Notes under the pieces: model-generated
What the model was told of the DNA's origin: nothing
The model's database searches: none
What the model saw: the letters and a program-made list of their open reading frames with translations, nothing else
Part shown: positions 45,087-55,748 of the stretch, piece after piece
Numbering within the stretch: the stretch's first letter is position 1
Layout: the number at the start of each line of letters is the position of its first letter
Origin: Cliona cf. orientalis
Lineage: Eukaryota; Porifera; Demospongiae; Clionaida; Clionaidae
Reading direction: 5' to 3'
Length of the DNA stretch: 64,000 nucleotides
Assembly (NCBI GenBank): GCA_963930775.1
Contig: OZ005698.1
Span: 9,282,406-9,346,405, forward strand
Translations under genes and position numbers: made by a program

Positions 45087-46133
45087 CAAGTTCGATACTG
45101 ATCCTTGCGAGAGAGTGCAACCAAGTTTCTGTCAATGCTAATGATACCTTATCTCACGGATGCTGCAGGTGTCTAACCACATACATGGTATATATAAAGA
45201 GCAAGGTATAAATTTAATACAGAGATTGCATCAGATAGCACTGCATGTACATACATGGTTGCATCTCGAATCTAGTCGATTTTAACATGCCCCCCCCCCC
45301 CAAACATTAATAAAGAAAACCTCCTAAATAGTAGCTGCTGTTGAATGCAGTTACAATAAATTCATAGAATTTTATACAAGTATAAATACGCCTGTATAGA
45401 ATATTATAGCTGTTTCAAGGGCGCTAAAATTGAATTTATGGCTCCGCTCGATCAGCCTTTAATAGCTGTGGTTCTCTCAGATCTAGCATCGCTGCGCTGT
45501 GCGGTGCGGTGCGGTAGACTGGAGAACCAGACAATCATCAGCTGGTAAGATCGCGATATAATTATGTCAGGCAGCGATGTATGTTTTAATAATTTATTAA
45601 AACATACATCGCTGCCTGACATAATTTGCGTATCCACGATATTTAATACAGCAACCTACCTAGCGCTGAAGTGGTGATGATACGATGGAGTAGTAGCTGC
45701 TTGCGATCGATCGAGGTTACCGACTTTGATACAGTACACACTCGTGCACTAGCACTGCATACCTGTACCTAGTGCCTGTACGAAGTACAAGTACAAGGGT
45801 CGCACAACACAGCTCCCACGTGGTTACGTTTCCGGATATCCTACAAATTTCCGTATACTCGTGCGTGCACCTCCGCGCTCTCGATGCAAAGGTCAATCCC
45901 GCACGCACATTGCATCATCCAATCACGTAATCAAACACAACATGTTATTAACATACACAAAATCAGAATACACAACGAAATTGACTGAATTGACACCATT
46001 TCAAAATGTTCAGAGTTAAAATATTGATGACAAAATTAATAATTATAATAGTGACATAATACATGAATAATTATAGATCCATGGCATACACATGACAATA
46101 ATATGCCGGATATCGATGATGATGATGTAATCA
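45087..46133. promoter_or_regulatory. CLUH upstream region; contains a perfect 67 bp palindrome
   Basis: Gap between the CLUH start and the SMIM14 stop, both on the minus strand. It holds a poly-C run (45289-45302), a GCGGT triple repeat (about 45500-45512) and the palindrome at 45560-45626. No coding exon was found. Confidence 0.5.
45560..45626. repeat. Perfect palindrome, 33 bp arms, 1 base loop
   Basis: The arm AATTATGTCAGGCAGCGATG (then TATGTTTTAATAA) is followed by one T and its exact reverse complement. I found no mismatch. It sits about 475 bp upstream of the CLUH ATG. A cruciform of this size is unusual in a cloned sequence. Confidence 0.93.
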
Positions 46134-48150
46134 TTACGTAGTAGGGGAGGGTCTCCTGTCATTCTGCAAACATAACAAGAAATTATATTATCAAGCCACT
46201 ACAACACTTTCAGATATGCCATAATTATTGAAAATATTTTTTTAGACCAGGAACATACACACTAATTAACATTATCTTGAGTGCAATACCTGGTTGCCTA
46301 GGGAACGCACAGGAAGCTATAGTATGCATGAGAGAATAACCAGAAACCGACACAGAACCCAACTGTCACAAAAGAACGTACGGAACACATCAATTTCTAA
46401 TGGACAACCAATTAGCAACAGCTATACAATGTGGTGTAACATACATGTACTATGCATATCTAAAAAGTTGACTATACATACGTCATTATTTGGTAGGGGC
46501 GCTGGCTTCCCATCACCTGAGCCACGGAGGCTGTTGGGCCTGTAGGAGATGAAAAAAGCATGCACACATAGATCAATGTCAAGATGCACTACAATGGTAA
46601 GCTCTATATACCAGGAGTACATTTAATTTACAAGGAGTATGCAACACACATAGTACTATAGTAGTATAATCATCTCCTTCCAGATTTTGACGTCGCAGAA
46701 TATCATTGCACGCAACAACCACTGATATGCAATGATCTTAATGAACCAACAAACACTGCTTGATCACTCAAGTAAAATAATCAAACACTTACTTTTGGTC
46801 ACAGCCACCTGTCGCTATATTATTATTATGGGACTACATGTACATGAGCTAATTAGCTAATTAGCTGACCTGAATATGAATAGAAGCAAAGCTATGACAA
46901 TCCAGAGCACTAGGATAATACCGAGTTGGAACATGCCAGTCGACTCACCACCCCCACCCTCAAACCCTGGATCTGAAAAAGAAGATCACATCAAATAGTA
47001 TCATTATACCATGTACGATCTGGAGCACATGATCCCGGTATGATAATATAATTACAGTGGAACCCCTCTTAACGGCCACCCCTGATGGGCGGCCGCCCTG
47101 TCTATAACGGCCACTCACCTTGGTCCCGATTGCATCTCCATATAAGATAGTACTTAAGAAACCCCTGGTTGGCAGCCACCCCTCTACTCCGTACAACGGC
47201 CACGTATTGTGGCCCCAAATGATGCTCACCAATACGTATTGACCTCGCACTACGGCCAGCTCCACCCACTTTAGCCAAGGTAAAGGTCGTCACCGGCCAG
47301 CTCTACCCACTTTAACGATCATTAGTGCGCATGATCTCATACTACGGCCAGCTCCACCTACTTTTTTTATTAATAATCATCAGTTTACAATAGGCCATCT
47401 TATGTACTATAGTTTTCAGTCGCTCGATGTATAATGTAGATCCATAAAAGTGGTATTTGCATGGAATTTCCAAGCCATAGCCAGCACCACGGTTGACACG
47501 ATTTCCAGTCACCTCAACAAGTCCTTTGTTTGAAGCTCTCTTCAAAAAGGCTGACGCAACAGGAGCAAGGTTGAATGGAATATGTCCAACAATTTCGCCA
47601 CATTTCTTAAAGAATATTTTAATCCTACTTAATAATATTTTATTGCATAATTCAAGTTGTGTTGTTGTTTTATCAATTTATGGAAAAAACCCCTGAGTTA
47701 AGGCCACCCCTCTATAAAGGCCACTACCTCATTCCCCAATGGTGGCCGTTATAGAGGGGTTCCACTGTAATACACAGTGCCCAAGGGTGTTGTCGATGTA
47801 TATCGAACAAGGTAAGGAAGCAAGAGCAGGAATCTAGAATTCAAGTGAACGGCAGTGAGGCTAAGGAAGGTAAGGGAAAGATACGCTCATCTTCTCGAAA
47901 GGAGAGAGGCTTTGCTTTATCATAAAGCTGGGGGGGGGGGGGGGGGGGGGGGGAGGGGGGGCACCCCTGTTGTTAAAAAATTAAGTATAACATAATAATT
48001 ATACACTTACGTTCTGTGAAACACTCTGTGTCTGTGCAATGGTTCTGCCCTTGAATCTGGTGAAATAAAATTACATGAGATAGAGTTGTTTAGCTTAGCA
48101 TAGCAAAATTTTGGACGTTTCGATCCAGGGACCTAATATATACAAGTATC

Positions 48151-48193
<43 letters not shown>

Positions 48194-48399
48194 CCCTCCA
48201 CCCCCTCCCTTTCTCTCAAAATAGCAGCTATTAGTTCTTTCTTGTGCCAATATCTATAATTATTAATGCTAACGAGTTAAATATGTTTAGCCAGAATCAT
48301 GTACGTACACATGCCACCAACATATACATAACTATGTACCCATGTCAGTAGTCTTCGCATCGACCAGATGTACTCACAGATACAGTTGTACGGGTCCAT
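46134..48399 (-). CDS. SMIM14: Small integral membrane protein 14, 98 aa, 5 exons
   Basis: Exons 48399-48340, 48056-48011, 46972-46870, 46539-46482 and 46163-46134 join in phase to 98 residues; the human protein has 99. N-terminus MDPYNCICEYIWSMRRLL, then NHCTDTECF, both keeping the cysteine pattern of human SMIM14 (DPCECVC, YCTDTEC). A Gly-rich linker leads to the transmembrane helix GIILVLWIVIALLLFIFRP, followed by NSLRGSGDGKPAP and a short polar tail ending RRPSPTT. SMIM14 is a single-pass ER-associated protein of unclear function, conserved across animals. The largest exon is 103 bp. Intron 2 contains a 713 bp transposon (47055-47767). Head to head with CHFR over 393 bp. Confidence 0.92.
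47055..47767. mobile_element. 713 bp pogo/Tigger-like element (CAGTGGAACCCC ends)
   Basis: Terminal repeats CAGTGGAACCCCTCTTAACGG and GGTGGCCGTTATAGAGGGGT-TCCACTG are flanked by TA (47053-47054, 47768-47769), the pattern of pogo-group Tc1/mariner elements. Several subterminal repeats of ACGGCCAGCTC and TAACGGCCAC occur. No transposase is present. Instead the middle contains a decayed coding stretch (47450-47600, minus strand). It lies in SMIM14 intron 2. Confidence 0.85.
47450..47600 (-). pseudogene. HIRAN-like domain fragment inside the pogo-like element
   Basis: The minus strand reads IVGHIPFNLAPVASAFLKR ... VEVTGNRVNRGAGYGLEIPC ... YHFYG without a stop. The order GHIP - FLKR - G-x-VEVTG - R - G-x-GLEIPC-x-Y-x-F-x-G matches the HIRAN fold, a small domain found in HLTF and in many transposon-associated invertebrate proteins. 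No flanking gene or start codon is credible, so I treat it as a relic carried by the element. Confidence 0.55.
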
Positions 48400-48792
48400 T
48401 CTAGTTCTCCCTCTTCAGGTCACCTCAAAGAACCTTGACTCCTCGTCAGCCCACGCAAGAAGTTCTAATTAACCAGATCCTAGATATATCGATAATCAAC
48501 AGAACAATGAAGTAAGAGATTATGTGGGCAAATCGCGAATATTTTTTAGGTACCAAGCCTATCAGATTAGATTCAATGACAAAACGATATTTTTTTTACC
48601 GTATACTGTGCCGTTTCTGAAGGTTAGCTTTCCTGGAAGAAGATCAAGAGCGATTTCTGTTTACAAACGCTACGAACATTGATCATACGTGGACCTATCA
48701 GAGGGGTAGGTGTGGTCTTACGTCCCATTCCCATTCCAGGATTCCAAGTCAGTTTCTGTTTCTTCGCGTGTTTTTGTTGTAGAAGTCTGAAG
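48400..48792. promoter_or_regulatory. Bidirectional promoter region SMIM14 / CHFR
   Basis: 393 bp separate the two start codons. It is AT-rich in the SMIM14 half and less so close to CHFR. No TATA box or obvious repeat. Confidence 0.5.
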
Positions 48793-51700
48793 ATGTCCTC
48801 GCTGGACGATCTCGAGTCTCCGTGGGGCCAGCTAGTTAATCTAGACACTAGCGGAGACGAGGACGCAGAAATTATACCAATCGTTGGTGATGAGTTCACG
48901 ATTGGACGGGGAAAAGGTGAGCGAATCCTCTTGTGCGCGAAAATTATTTCAGAAATACTGCGAGATAGTTTTGTCATCCAGGCTGCAAGTATTGAAGTGT
49001 TAACTTCTTATTTTTCACAGCCGCGGATCTGATGATTGCTAATAATGCTCTCGTGTCTACGATGCACTGCGTGCTGATGAAGGGGGAGGGGAGAGTGGGC
49101 GTGGCCATCAAGGATACCTCCACCAATGGGACGCTACTGAATGGCAAGAAGATTATGAAGGGAGAACAGGTAAGTTGGTGAATACTGCAGAGATGGTTAG
49201 AAGTTAGCTCTGTGGAGCTGAAAATGTGGATTTCTGATCTCTGTGCAGGTGCAATTAGGTCATGGTGATGTCATCAGAATCGTCTTCAACAAGAATAAGC
49301 CAAATTTGAGTAAGAGAAGCGGAAAGCAGTGCACCATCTTCATTAGATAATATAATAATACAGGCTGCGATTTCTCGTCAATCCCATGTGGATTAACAGT
49401 GTATTTTGGGTTGGATTATTATTGCGAAAGTGAACCTTGTATGTGGTCAGGAAACAGTATTTCCCTCTCCACACACTCACTCACACACACACACGCACGC
49501 ACAGATGTTGCTTATAAGTTTGAAGACCTTCTCCAGCCACCTGTGGAAGATCAGGAGGAGGGAGGAGAGACTTCGGATGCCACACTCACCTATGAACAAG
49601 AAGATGACAGTGAGCTAACTCTAGACTACGAACAAGAAGAGCCCGTGAAAGATGAAGCAAAGATCGAAAAGGAGTCCATCATTCATCCCCCGGGAGTGGA
49701 AGAAAAGGAGAAAGAAGTGGTGAAGAGTAAGAAACGAAAGTTAGAAGACAGTGGCTCTGAGCCACCTCCCGGCGCTAAGAGAACACTCAGCTGTGCTAAG
49801 AAGAAAAAGAAGAAGGAGGAGCCAGCAATGGCTGAAGGTCAAGGAGACCAGCAGGGGAAAGATGAGAAGGAGACCAGTGTGGATGGAAGTAGTCAGTCAG
49901 TGAATGTCAAATCAGCAGCTAGTGGTGTTGGTGGTGCAGCTGCAACCAAGCCTAGTCTGGAGAAGAAGGACTCTATGGAGGAGAATCTGATATGTCAGAT
50001 ATGCCAGGTATGAATATTTGGAACTGCTAAAGATAATTTATATTGATGTTGTAATAATAATATTGTTATACTTTTCTGCAGGAGATTCTCCATGACTGTG
50101 TGAGGTATCTTCAAAATTTCTCTCTCTTGCTCTCTTTCTAATCCCTCTCTAGTCTTGTGCTTTACCCTTCTTATTTTTACTTGTGTTTTTATAATCTATC
50201 TCCTTTAGTCTTCTTCCCTGCATGCACTCTTACTGTGCTGGCTGCTACTCTGAGTGGATGGACCATTCAGAGGGAAACAGCTGCCCTGCAGTAAGTGCAA
50301 AAACCTAGTAGCTATAAAATTTTGTCAAGTGCACTCATGTGTAAGTGATTTTTCTATGCTGATTTCATATGTGTACCATTCATCCAGTGTCGAATTCGAG
50401 TTGAGTGTATACGAAAGAACCACATAGTGAACAATCTGATCGAGGCTTACCTCAGAGCCAATCCGGAGAAGAAGCGTCCCGAGGAAGACTTGAAGGAGCT
50501 CGACGCAAAGAATAAAATTACAAAGGACATGGTGAGAACAATAATAAAAATATTATTATGAATTTCAACCACAGCACTGGACTGCTTTGTTTGCCAGCTA
50601 GTTTTGTTGAACATGAGTAAATTGCTATTGTCTCATTTTATTTAGCTGTACCCTAAGAGAAGTCGTCGTCACTATGACTACGAGTATTCTGAAGAAGAGT
50701 CGATTGGCAGCTCATCCAGCTCCAGAAGCCCCTCCCCCTCCCATCACACCCTCTTCCCCGTCCCTATACCTGGTCACCTCCCATTTGGGTAAGCCCCTCT
50801 CATTATGTATGTAATAATAATCGTATTTGACCTGATAATTTTTCGTCAGATTTGGCGGTCTTTCTACACATGTAATTCCTGCCCCCGCATCACTATGTCG
50901 TCAGTGTCCCAGTTACGTCGGGACTCCGCCCACCACATCTCACATTCCCCCTCCCTTCACATGCTCCCCGTCGTCCAATCACGTGCTCTGTATGTGTTGC
51001 TATCAGCCAATGCCAGATCGTAGGCATGACTCGGATGTCACCATCCCACCTCAGAAATGTGAGTGATGTCATGATGATGTAAGCTAAAAAATCACATCAT
51101 TTTATGATGTTATAGGCGATATCTGTGGTAAAGCATACTGTCACATGTACTGGGGATGCGTCAAGTTTGGTTGCCGTGGATGCCTTAATCTATTTAAAGG
51201 TAAGCAACGAAAAATTGAAGCCGAAAAAAATAACATTTACGATAATTTTTCAGAGATGGATTTTGATAGCAGTTGTCTAACTAGCATCCTGAACAACGGA
51301 AACTTATACGAGTCTCGAGTGTTGAAGGACTACCTGGAGACTAAGGGTCTCTCCATCAGGGATCTCCTGGACGCTTGCTGCCGGAAGCTGGATGAAGGTG
51401 CCTACCACTGCACCGACTCTAGGAGCTCCAGAATGTCCTCCAGCACGCGTACCTGCTACACCTGTGCCATGAAGAACTTCAAGGATCTTGTCTACCTCTA
51501 TCGCAAAGACATACCAAGCGATGAGCTACCAGGTACAGTATAATTATAGACTTGCTGTACTGTACCATAATTTGTGTTAATTTCGTTCGTGTGCAAAACG
51601 GAGAAAATGTTAACAATGAAATTTTCACTAATTCCGATCATACTAGGCTAGAAAACAACAGTTATAAACTTCTGTAGAGCTTTTTGCATGATATTGACTA

Positions 51701-51965
51701 CTTGATGCTTTTGGTCTATGTTTGGGAGTGAATATCATAATTGTATCATAAAAGTTGTCTCCTTTTCAGCCGAGGTGACTAGCAGACAAGACTGCTGGTA
51801 CGGCCGAGAGTGTAGGACACAGCTCAACAAACCAGCACATGCTCAGTAAGTTAGCACTCTTCTCTCTCCATGAATGAACGAATGCAGCCATTTTCTATTC
51901 TCTACCCTCTCTGTCCTTACTGTAGGAATTTCAATCACATCTGTGAAAACACCCGAGTTTCATAG
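48793..51965 (+). CDS. CHFR: E3 ubiquitin ligase CHFR, 638 aa, 13 exons
   Basis: Exons 48793-48916, 49021-49169, 49249-49309, 49505-50007, 50082-50104, 50209-50290, 50388-50531, 50646-50788, 50850-51058, 51116-51199, 51254-51532, 51770-51845 and 51926-51965 total 1917 nt in phase. Domain order is canonical. FHA at about 30-110 (FTIGRGK, VSTMHC, DTSTNGTLLNG, keeping the Arg, Ser-x-x-His and Asn-Gly phosphopeptide residues). Basic, acidic linker. RING at about 282-330 (CQICQ, CMHSYCAGC, CPAC). Cysteine-rich region (LCRQCPSY, VLCMCCYQPMPDRR, MYWGCVKFGCRGC). C-terminal PBZ zinc finger (DCWYGRECR ... FNHICENTR) that binds poly(ADP-ribose). CHFR delays mitotic entry under stress via ubiquitination of mitotic kinases. 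Human CHFR is 664 aa. All key residues are present. A (CA)n precedes the exon 4 acceptor. Confidence 0.96.
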
Positions 51966-52398
51966 TCTGCAAGCTGTCTGTCTTTGAAGCAGATGCAAAC
52001 AAAATCAAGACTAGTTTAGTTTAGTACGGAGTTATGCTGACATTTTTGTAGGTTAACGTTCAGCTAATGCCAACTGGTCGAGTAAGAATACAAACTTCAC
52101 AGATTTGCATCAAGCACTTCAAATTCATAACAGGTAGTGATAGACAATTAATGTACTTTAGCAACAAAATAAAACACAACACTAGTATGATATAAAATCA
52201 CTTTGACATGATGCAATGATCAACATTTTATTTGGCTGTAGAAAACCAATAATACTTGTAAATCTACGAGTGCAGTACGAATCAAGATTATCACTGATGG
52301 TGGCATTGTAGCGGATACATAAATGAACAAAAACTTATTATCAGAGAGGAGAGGAATGGTTAAAAATAAAATGAAGATCGACTCGTTAAATTTAATTA
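51966..52398. other. CHFR-TP53I13 convergent intergenic region
   Basis: AT-rich 3' flanks of both genes. No coding sequence, repeat or RNA gene seen. Confidence 0.6.
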
Positions 52399-54124
52399 TT
52401 ATAGTTCATCTTCGTCAGAATCGTTCAACAGTATCTCTCTCTCTGCAGCCCCAGTCTTGGGCAGTCCATACTCTGGTATAGCCACGCCACTACTGGCATC
52501 TTGTCCGTACGAGAACGGAAAGAATTTACTGACAGATTTATATCTGGCCTGCTTCTTTCTGATACAACGTTCTCTCATTGCTACACAAACTCTCCACAAA
52601 ACTATGAGCAGTGCCACACAGAGTACCAGAGAGAGGAGGGCTATCAGGATAGTCAGGGTGTTGCCGTGAGGGGTGTGGACGGTTATTACAGGGGGAGCGT
52701 TGGTGGCTTCGGAGAGGGCGGGGCACGGAGGCAGGGGTAGGTCATGTGACTTGGACGTGGTAGTAGAGGTGTTGGATTTTTGACACGGAGGAGGAGGAGG
52801 GCTGGAGTGATCGCTGTGCTCTCCGGGATCAGTGCCGTGCTGAGGGGTGTCACTGGGATCACCATGGTCAGCTGGATCTTGATCGGGGCAGATCTCATCA
52901 GTAACAAGAGTAGGACTGTGCAATAATCCTACAGCATTAAAGGAGAGTTAGCCAATGCATACTACATCCAAGTATGCTACAATAATTTTATAAAATCCAA
53001 AATTTAATCTTATAATCACAAACAAGTAGAATTTATCATTCAGATATTATTATCTGGCCAAAACTTTAATTCACCTTCATTATACTGGCCATCGCCAACA
53101 ACAGAGCTCTGTTTTGTCTTGAGGGCGTGGTCTATGATCCAGCGCTGTGCCTCCGAAGACTTCACCCAGGACATACGATAAACACAGCCCCATGACACAA
53201 TCGCCAAAGGCTGTATTCATACGACAAAATTATTAATATGAGTTGAAAGATCGATTGAAGGAATGGTCCATTTTTTACCTCATTACTGGTGAGATTAAGG
53301 TAAGGAGTGATGACGTGCCTTCTCAGACACGATTTAGCCAACTCCTTCAGTTTCAGAACCTGCTCCTCTGGAGCACAAGGATGGTAGAGGAACGCAAGAC
53401 CACCCAGCTGTGGGAGATAAAAAAAATGACAATATCATATCAATGACCATGTGATTGTCAAGCATGCACTTCACGTGAACAACATAATATGTACGATAGA
53501 TACTTCAAACACACACACACCTGTAAGGCATGGAGCCATCGCTGAGGGGGGAGGTACTTGTACTCCCCATATTTGGGGGCCACAGGACGATAATCCCCCG
53601 AAGACGGTGGATGATCACTATAGCTCACATCGTCTTCCATACACCGGTAGGTATTCTACAGAGAGAGGGGGGGGGGGTAGTTTATTTTATTTTGATAGAT
53701 ATGAAGGAATCATACCTCTTTTATTGGACTGCACTGTGAGTGGCCGGCTTGCTCCATGTACTACAGAAAACAGACCTCCAATAATATAATTTTCCAGCTC
53801 ATTAATAACGCTGGCCAGTGCAATTCAAACGTACTTGTGACACAGTAAACTTTGCAGTTGAACATCTCCAATATTCCTCTCCACCGAGATCTTTATCAAT
53901 CGAATGCTACAGCACACAAAAGCGTGTACAATACCGTGGATATGCTGACACAGCACATTGATAGGAACCTAGATTTCTTTTACCTTTCCGTCATCGCAGA
54001 CGCGATCTTCGCTGGATTTTCTGACTCTGATGGCTTTACAGAGCCTTTCTCCGTCCAGGAAAAGCGGAACGGCCAACAGAAGAACGAAGAAAGACGGAGA
54101 AATTCTCTCTCTAGATTTTGACAT
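52399..54124 (-). CDS. TP53I13: TP53I13-like DUF3105 type I membrane protein, 395 aa, 7 exons
   Basis: Exons 54124-53984, 53906-53835, 53760-53716, 53655-53521, 53407-53279, 53210-53075 and 52928-52399 join in phase. After a signal peptide (SFFVLLLAVPLFLDG, about 11-25) comes a DUF3105 domain: YSDHPPSSGDYRPVAPKYGE, YLPPQRWLHALQ, LGGLAFLYHPCAP, TPYLNL and the aromatic SWGCVYRMSWV. Then a Pro/Ser/Thr/His-rich stalk with a PPPPPC run, one transmembrane helix (LTILIALLSLVLCVALLIVL) and an acidic cytoplasmic tail ending NDSDEDEL. In vertebrates TP53I13 (393 aa) is a p53-induced growth-inhibitory membrane protein. DUF3105 also occurs in bacterial secreted proteins. Its chemistry is unknown. Head to head with the DED gene over 154 bp. 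Confidence 0.87.
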
Positions 54125-54192
54125 CTTCGAAAACTGCACCATAATACAAGTTACGTAATCAAAGATCACGTGTCCCTATGAGGTAAAGTTTG

Positions 54193-54204
54193 TGCGCATG
54201 CGCA
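54193..54204 (+). promoter_or_regulatory. NRF1-type palindrome in the TP53I13 / DED bidirectional promoter
   Basis: TGCGCATGCGCA lies between the two divergent start codons (54124 minus, 54279 plus), the typical position of an NRF1 site in a shared promoter. An in-frame upstream ATG (54198) falls inside the site, which argues for the later start at 54279 for the DED gene. Confidence 0.65.
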
Positions 54205-54278
54205 TATGTAAGTGTATAAGCGCCATCAAGATCCAGAGCCTGGCAGAGGTGATCAAGATCTTAAGCATCGTGTTTGCA

Positions 54279-55748
54279 ATGGCTTTGACTCCTCCAGCTA
54301 AGCACAGAAAGGTATGGTATCGAGTGGCCAATTCTCTCGGAGCAGAAGACAGAAAATCCATCTCTTTTCTTCTAGACATCAATGAAGTAGAATCTGGCCT
54401 TGATCTCTTTCGCATTCTTGAGAGCAAGAAATTCATTACTGCCAGTGATCCGTATAGCCAGCTCGTCCCTCTACTGCACGACGTGGGCAGGACTGATATA
54501 ATCACGGAGATCTATGCAATGGATTCTACAGCGTGCGGCTGTCTTCAGTTGGAGTACCATGCAAGTTTTTCTGGCAGTGAGCAGCTAGCTCGAATCAAAA
54601 GATGCACGATCCTCTGCAAGAGAGATGAATACATCTTCTGTGCGAAGGAGCTCAAAGAGGTGAGAAGCTGCATCCAGTCCAGACGAGTTTGTTGTGAAGG
54701 ACTCTTCAATCCGATATTCTCTCAAGTCACACTGCAGCCAGACAGCTCGGAGTCAGCTATAGACTCCATGATGAAGGTCAAAAGTGTAGAGAATGCAATT
54801 GTCGCTCTATCACTGTTTTGGCAAATGTGGCCCAAAGCCCTTGCTCGATTTCAAGGCACGTGCAGCAGTCTCAAAATTAAGCATTTAATGGAGCAATGCC
54901 ATCAACAATTCGATCAGTTCTATGAGCACACTAAGCTTGATTGTGCATCCGAAATACGCACAGAAGTTCAACGTAGTAGCCAAGAAAAGAGCAACCATCC
55001 CATTGGCCAAGTGGCTCGCAGAGTGCACCATGTTCTTGACGAGATCTCATCAGAGATGTTTGGTAATCAGAAAATGCTTTCCATTGCCACTTCTTCGACA
55101 AAGAATGCAATATTCACCGTGGAGTCCATCAATTATACCACTAAATATATTTTTCCGATATTCAAGTGGCTTGCATTTCTGCTCCATGCCGTAGGATTGG
55201 GAAAACTCAACGTACAAAGCATTAAGAATACACTAGAGAGTGTAGTGTCTGATCATAAGGTGGAAATAGGGAGCAATTGGGAAGCAATCTCGTCAATTCT
55301 TGGTGACCATTTGTCATCTAAATTGAGAGATTTAATTCCTGTGGCTTCAACTATCCAGAATAAGGACAAGGAAGAATGCGCCGGAAATGCTTATGATGGC
55401 TTGACTCACGCATACCTGACTGAAACCTTTGGCATCGTATGGTACACTGTTTTGATCATCCTGGCTGGAATAGCAGCTGGACGAATCCACCCGTTTATAT
55501 TTACTGGCGAGTTTACTATTCAACAGCTGCAGGAGAAGATTTTCCAGTATCTCAACACTCATAAGCACAAGCTTGTGCATGTTCACCATGCTCTGTCCAT
55601 ACAGATGGGAAACTCCATGCAACAGGAGATACAGATGTTCAAGGGCCATCTTGTGGAGGTAGTGCGTGTGATGACCAATGGTCAACCTGATTCGGCAAAA
55701 TTAATGGACTCCATATTTGAAGAAGATCAAGACGAAGAGATACCATAA
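54279..55748 (+). CDS. Death-effector-domain protein with hydrophobic C-terminal segments, 489 aa, intronless
   Basis: Start taken at 54279 (context GCAATGG) because the six-helix DED begins eight residues later; the frame stays open upstream to 54198. Residues about 8-80 have the DED pattern: VWYRVANSLGAEDRKSISFLL (helices 1-2), SGLDLFRILESKKFI (the hydrophobic L-F-x-x-L-E core), LVPLLHDVGRTDIITEIY (the R-x-D motif of helix 6). DEDs mediate homotypic assembly of FADD, caspase-8/10 and related adaptors in apoptosis and immune signalling. The remaining 400 residues match nothing I know. They include two hydrophobic stretches (KYIFPIFKWLAFLLHAVGLG at about 290-310; FGIVWYTVLIILAGIAAG at about 385-405), heptad-like helices and an acidic C-terminus. 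The combination of a DED with possible membrane segments is unusual. Single exon in an intron-rich locus. Confidence 0.8.
   Translation: MALTPPAKHRKVWYRVANSLGAEDRKSISFLLDINEVESGLDLFRILESKKFITASDPYSQLVPLLHDVGRTDIITEIYAMDSTACGCLQLEYHASFSGSEQLARIKRCTILCKRDEYIFCAKELKEVRSCIQSRRVCCEGLFNPIFSQVTLQPDSSESAIDSMMKVKSVENAIVALSLFWQMWPKALARFQGTCSSLKIKHLMEQCHQQFDQFYEHTKLDCASEIRTEVQRSSQEKSNHPIGQVARRVHHVLDEISSEMFGNQKMLSIATSSTKNAIFTVESINYTTKYIFPIFKWLAFLLHAVGLGKLNVQSIKNTLESVVSDHKVEIGSNWEAISSILGDHLSSKLRDLIPVASTIQNKDKEECAGNAYDGLTHAYLTETFGIVWYTVLIILAGIAAGRIHPFIFTGEFTIQQLQEKIFQYLNTHKHKLVHVHHALSIQMGNSMQQEIQMFKGHLVEVVRVMTNGQPDSAKLMDSIFEEDQDEEIP

Noticed and set aside
53852..54121. 89-codon plus-strand ORF
   Set aside because: Antisense to TP53I13 exons 1-2.
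54192..54278. Upstream extension of the DED protein by up to 29 residues
   Set aside because: Begins at GTG; the next in-frame ATG (54198) lies inside an NRF1-type promoter site. The ATG at 54279 has better context and immediately precedes the domain.
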